From the NCBI GenBank assembly GCA_019614645.1, contig JABWDB010000004.1, positions 21,142,001 to 21,206,000 of the forward strand: a stretch of 64,000 bases of DNA, written 5' to 3'. Below the pieces are notes generated by a model that had not been told where the DNA came from, did not search any database, and saw only the letters and a list, made by a program, of their open reading frames with translations. A program made the translations under genes and the position numbers. Positions 60,703 through 64,000 of this stretch are shown here, piece by piece. Each line of letters starts with the position of its first letter. Position 1 is the first letter of the stretch. This DNA is from Stratiolaelaps scimitus (lineage: Eukaryota; Arthropoda; Arachnida; Mesostigmata; Laelapidae).

Positions 60703-62609
60703 TGCGTTGAATAGTTCAACGGGTTAACATTATATATTGTACTATGAACGTTTGCTGGATACTTAGCATGGCTAGGTAGGGTCCAGGGTCGGAAAATTAA
60801 AGTCGACCTTTGTAGAAATTACCACTTTATCAATAGCTGTTTAATGTGGCCCTTCAAGATAACTAGCTCATATCGGACTTATAAGATATCGACGGAACAT
60901 TTCCGAGCATTGCATCGCAGCCCGTGTCGAACGCTGTCGTGAAGCCGTTGAAGTTTTCGAGTTCCATCTTTTGGCAGCCTTTTGTACGACGTGATTCAAG
61001 TCAAGATATATGCATTTGTTCGCCTTCTCAAGCACCTGCTTAAGAAACCTTCCATGTCTTCTTTTGTTGCTAGAAAACTGTCCATACAATTAGATTAAAA
61101 AAAGAGGAGCACACAGTAGGAATACTCTCTTTACGTGCAGCACCTGAGTCCTTATGACTGCGCTGCATAGTTATGGGGGTAGCCTATAACTTGAGGGTAG
61201 TTTTGGACAGGTTCTAGGCTCACAATTCGCGGGGGGGATGTATGCGGGCCGAGGGTGTACGTTGTCTACTAGAGCTGACCTTCAGATATTGATTCAATAC
61301 GACAGATTGTCACAAACGCAACAGGTATATAGTAGCAGCAAATAGAACATGCGAAACCAAGACAGGACATAGTAAATGATGTGTCCTTATAATAGATAAC
61401 AACGAGGCCTGACGGCCCCAGATAACGAAATATAGACATTGCCAAAAGGACAAAGAAGGCTCATCGTTTAATCCTTCTTATCTCGATGTTCAATGGGTCC
61501 GTCGAGAATCCGTTTCACGAATGTTGCCCTTCTTTACGAAGAACATGAATGCTGCAAATTGAATTTGATTCCACACGCATTGGCTAATCAAAACGGAACA
61601 TTGACCAGTTGATGGGATTAGGGTCGAACACAATCTGAATCAGGAGGGATTCGACAATAAATAGAAAAAAAAATAGATACAACCCGTTGAATACTCGCGA
61701 AATAGTTCGTGACAGAAATCGCAACACTCCATTTACGACATCTGTCGTGTTGACACTTGCATTTCTCTCTCGCTCTCGCTTGCTCTTCTCTCTCTCTCTG
61801 GGTGCATTTCAATAGAATTGATTGTGAAACTATTCGGACTTGTTGTGTACGGCTCAATTGAACTATGGAATCATCAGCGCAAGTGATCAGCTTCATCAGC
61901 ACAGCTTTAGCAAAACTACCTTTGGGTATAATGATACTAATAATGACATTAGCAATAATCAGCCGTTAGTGGTGGTGGTGGTGTTGGTCGTGGTGCTGAT
62001 GATGAGAGGATTTTGGCCGTAGCAAGAAGAGTATTGGCCGGATTGGATTGCCAAACTGAAAGTGCTAGATCTTCCTCGATTGCAATGAGTCTCCCCTAGC
62101 GAGATGCAGTAATTCATCTGCATTATTAGATATGTCCGTGTTTTTGTCGCGCTACCCGCACATATATCGCTTATTCGACTAGACTAACAATAACAGCAAA
62201 CAAACTGGAGATATGCTGCTGGATTGCTTACCTCAAAGACACTGTACGCGGTGTCCTTGTCCTTGTGGTGGGCGTGATTGCTGTCTTTGGCACCATCCTT
62301 CCGCGAGATCATTGTCTGAACTTTGACGGCGTCCTCGAGGACGAGTATCTTCCCTCCGCTGCCCTTCTCAAATTGGTCTTCGCTGTCAAACAGCTCCAGT
62401 CGGCGGACGCCTTGCGGACTCGTGTCGTATAGTACGCAAAACTTGCGAGACCAGCATTTCTGCAACACATAAATGTAGAGGTGGACGGACAGTTAGAATG
62501 TGCTATATTGTAGAACCTGTTGTTCGTATTGAATTTTGCATTCATACTTCACATGGAATCTTTCGGCGTTTACCAATAGATCAAGGGGACAACCTTTGAG
62601 TGTCTCCAT
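55567..62609 (-). CDS. DOK: Dok-family adaptor protein (PH + PTB), complete, 7 coding exons
   Basis: Exons in reading order: 62609-62574, 62459-62232, 59341-59057, 58618-58381, 57924-57692, 57460-57370, 55910-55567. Phases match at all junctions, giving about 484 residues (human DOK1: 481). Dok proteins are membrane-proximal substrates of tyrosine kinases that recruit SH2 proteins such as RasGAP. Seen: a PH domain at about residues 5-125 (CWSRKFCVLYDTSPQGVRRL to LQDWVDRIRKVAF), an Asn/Ser-rich insert, then a PTB/IRS domain at about 186-290 with WHYAYIRRYG, FFSFEAGRKCASGEG and FDAPDVRKIFECL. Tail tyrosines sit in VYANI (about 387) and VEYARV, followed by a PPPPPP run suited to SH3 or similar domains. 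The first exon is only 12 codons (METLKGCPLDLL) and is inferred from its in-phase GTAAAC donor; an alternative start further right cannot be ruled out. The first two introns of the PTB and tail regions contain several unrecognised open frames. Confidence 0.87.
56000..57369. other. Dok intron 6 (55911-57369) with unexplained open frames
   Basis: This 1.46-kb intron is GC-richer than most and has long open frames on both strands: 56731-57234 (plus, 167 codons) and 56924-57274 (minus, 116 codons). The minus frame follows an acceptor-like TTTGTACAG near 57190, but its phase does not fit the flanking Dok exons. No protein family was recognised. A TTGA tetranucleotide repeat lies at 57276-57310. 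Confidence 0.5.
57276..57310. repeat. TTGA/TGAT tetranucleotide repeat
   Basis: About eight slightly imperfect TTGA units in the Dok intron. Confidence 0.9.
59115..59228 (-). repeat. Coding AAC/AGC trinucleotide repeat in Dok exon 3
   Basis: Read on the minus strand, AAC and AGC codons dominate and give an Asn/Ser-rich tract directly after the last PH-domain helix. It stays in frame and ends before the KPNGYAVKEND segment that leads to the next exon. Such tracts arise by repeat slippage and usually form a flexible linker. Confidence 0.9.
59342..62231. other. Dok intron 2 (2.9 kb), interrupting the PH-domain coding sequence
   Basis: The PH domain is split here after VFE-V and resumes with ITTTKRSVQL. 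The intron contains an (AT)n run at 60653-60685 that continues into (GA)n at 60686-60702. An open minus frame at 60189-60437, rich in Ser/Pro, was not recognised and is not needed for a complete PH domain. A CT/TC run lies near 61765-61800. Confidence 0.6.
60653..60702. repeat. Compound (AT)n-(GA)n microsatellite
   Basis: About 33 bp of AT repeat runs directly into about 17 bp of GA repeat within Dok intron 2. Confidence 0.95.
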
Positions 62610-64000
62610 CAGCAGCAGCAGCAATCGTAGTTATAGCAGTAGTGCGGTGTCACCAGCGACAACAGCAACAGCGAAAAATAGCAGTGAATGACAAACAAAC
62701 AAACACGCCCGATCAGCCAAGGCGCGTTTAATATTGATGGATTCGGCCACCGAAATGATTCGAGAGGATTGTTCGTTCCACTGTTAACCATTTAACAGCG
62801 AGCGGTGGCTTGTTCTCCTCAATCGCCCCTGTATACCTATGATAGCTGTCGACAAACAGTGTTCGCTGTAATGGTACCGGTAACGGGTCACGACAGAATC
62901 TAGCAACAGCAACGATGACAATGGCTGTGATGATGATGGTGGTGGTGATGATAATCACAACAATAACAGAATGTTGTCAAAAACGGCGGCTCAGACAGAA
63001 GTACACGTTGGTGTCGATCGATGTGGGAATCGGCTGAGGATAGGGAAATCGCTCATAGATCGATAGATAAATAAATAACCGAATTGCTACGTGTGACAGC
63101 AACAGCAACAGCAATGGAGGGCATCTGAAGGGCGGCCGGGGGTTGTGTCCACCAGGGCCAGACAGAGAGGGCGATCCCAGTGGCGAATGACAATTCACTC
63201 GAACATCAACACCCCCTCCCGTGGCTTGACCTGGACCCCACGTCACCCCCGCTTCTACTGTGGAATAACGATGACAAAAATGGCGACCTTCATCGGCAAC
63301 AATCGACACCATCATCACTTGCAGTGAAGTCGGTGTAAGTCGTCATAGTTGTCACAGTGTGGTACCCCAGCGACGTGTGGCTTTTCACATCACAGAATCT
63401 CAGCAGTAGCTGGTTAAAGGAAGCGATGAGTCGGACGGTCAATCGACCACTCGTTCCGTGTCAAAATCCGCATTGACCTGTGCCGGGTTCGTGCCAACAA
63501 CGTGGCACGATGATAGTCTAAAACCACGCGAATGTATCTTCGGTCGGCATAAATTCTGCTTTCTTCTGTGCGCTACACAACAGTGACTTTATTCGTTCGT
63601 GGCTCTCTTGTACCGCTCGAAGACACTGGACGGCGGTACGATGCGCTACGATCAGCACCACCTTACTGTTACAGCCACCACAACTATATCCACTATGGCG
63701 ATCTGCTACACGCCCATAGTGTGAAACTATTATTATATATAGATATTCTATGGTAATGTATGCAAATTGACAATCATGTCTGAACCGCAACATGCACTCA
63801 CTCGGTCACTTAACTTGCTACTCAGTCAGCGTGTGCATGCGTCTGTAACAGAGGAACGGTCACACCGACACTCGCAGCTCGACCTAGCCAGCTGACATCG
63901 ACCCACCGAGAAGTGGCCCCGGGGGGAAGATATGTCTTCGTTTCCGCTGAGAAGAGTGACGTGTGAACGACCGTTTACTTCGTAGTAGTATACAATGTAC
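62610..64000. other. Upstream region of the Dok gene
   Basis: Lies 5' of the inferred Dok start on the minus strand and probably holds its 5' UTR and promoter. It contains CAG/CTG runs just upstream of the start (62611-62624), AT-rich TAATAA and GAT repeats near 62905-62960, and a GC-rich stretch at 63110-63260. No additional gene was recognised up to the window end. Confidence 0.5.

Noticed and set aside
1..64000. CRISPR arrays, operons, rRNA or prophage-like content
   Set aside because: No spaced direct repeats, ribosome-binding-site-led gene runs or rRNA segments were seen; the splicing pattern is plainly eukaryotic.

Overview
The window is eukaryotic nuclear DNA from an animal. Genes are split into short exons with GT-AG introns of about 70 bp to 4 kb, intergenic DNA is AT-rich with many (AT)n microsatellites, and the proteins are metazoan. 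The protein set and the compact, intron-rich layout suggest an arthropod, possibly a mite or tick. That taxonomic guess is weak and rests on overall impression only. No bacterial operon, CRISPR array, rRNA or convincing tRNA was seen. All gene models were built by hand by joining open frames at GT-AG sites with matching phase; no alignment was run.

Layout, left to right. (1) 5.6-6.3 kb, minus: first coding exon of a receptor with an ANF/periplasmic-type ligand-binding domain, probably a natriuretic-peptide-receptor or receptor-guanylyl-cyclase relative; its later exons were not found. (2) 12.0-25.6 kb, plus: a complete 14-exon lysosomal beta-mannosidase (GH2) with signal peptide and both catalytic glutamates. 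(3) 27.0-30.8 kb, minus: a complete 6-exon JmjC protein of the HSPBAP1 family. (4) 32.8-34.0 kb, plus: a 3-exon twin-CX9C protein of the C22orf39/PANTS family. (5) 37.9-39.0 kb, plus: a 3-exon small protein with weak resemblance to CFAP90 and a long charged C-terminal tail. (6) 41.7-42.1 kb, minus: single-exon SAYSD1. (7) 44.3-52.4 kb, plus: a 16-exon SWT1-type PIN-domain endoribonuclease with a long N-terminal region built from repeated small exons. (8) 55.6-62.6 kb, minus: a Dok-family adaptor with PH, PTB, tyrosine motifs and a proline run.

The genes are unrelated housekeeping, signalling and organelle genes, not a cluster acting together. The most unusual feature is the N-terminal half of the SWT1-like gene. 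Eleven consecutive exons, all starting and ending in phase 0, encode two alternating short motifs in the order A-B-B-B-A-B-B-B-A-A-A, which points to repeated exon duplication. Other points of interest are a perfect 23-bp inverted repeat around an AT core at 39.1 kb, three related retroposon-like 3' ends, an Asn/Ser-rich tract after the Dok PH domain, and a possible alternative exon inside the SWT1 PIN-coding region.
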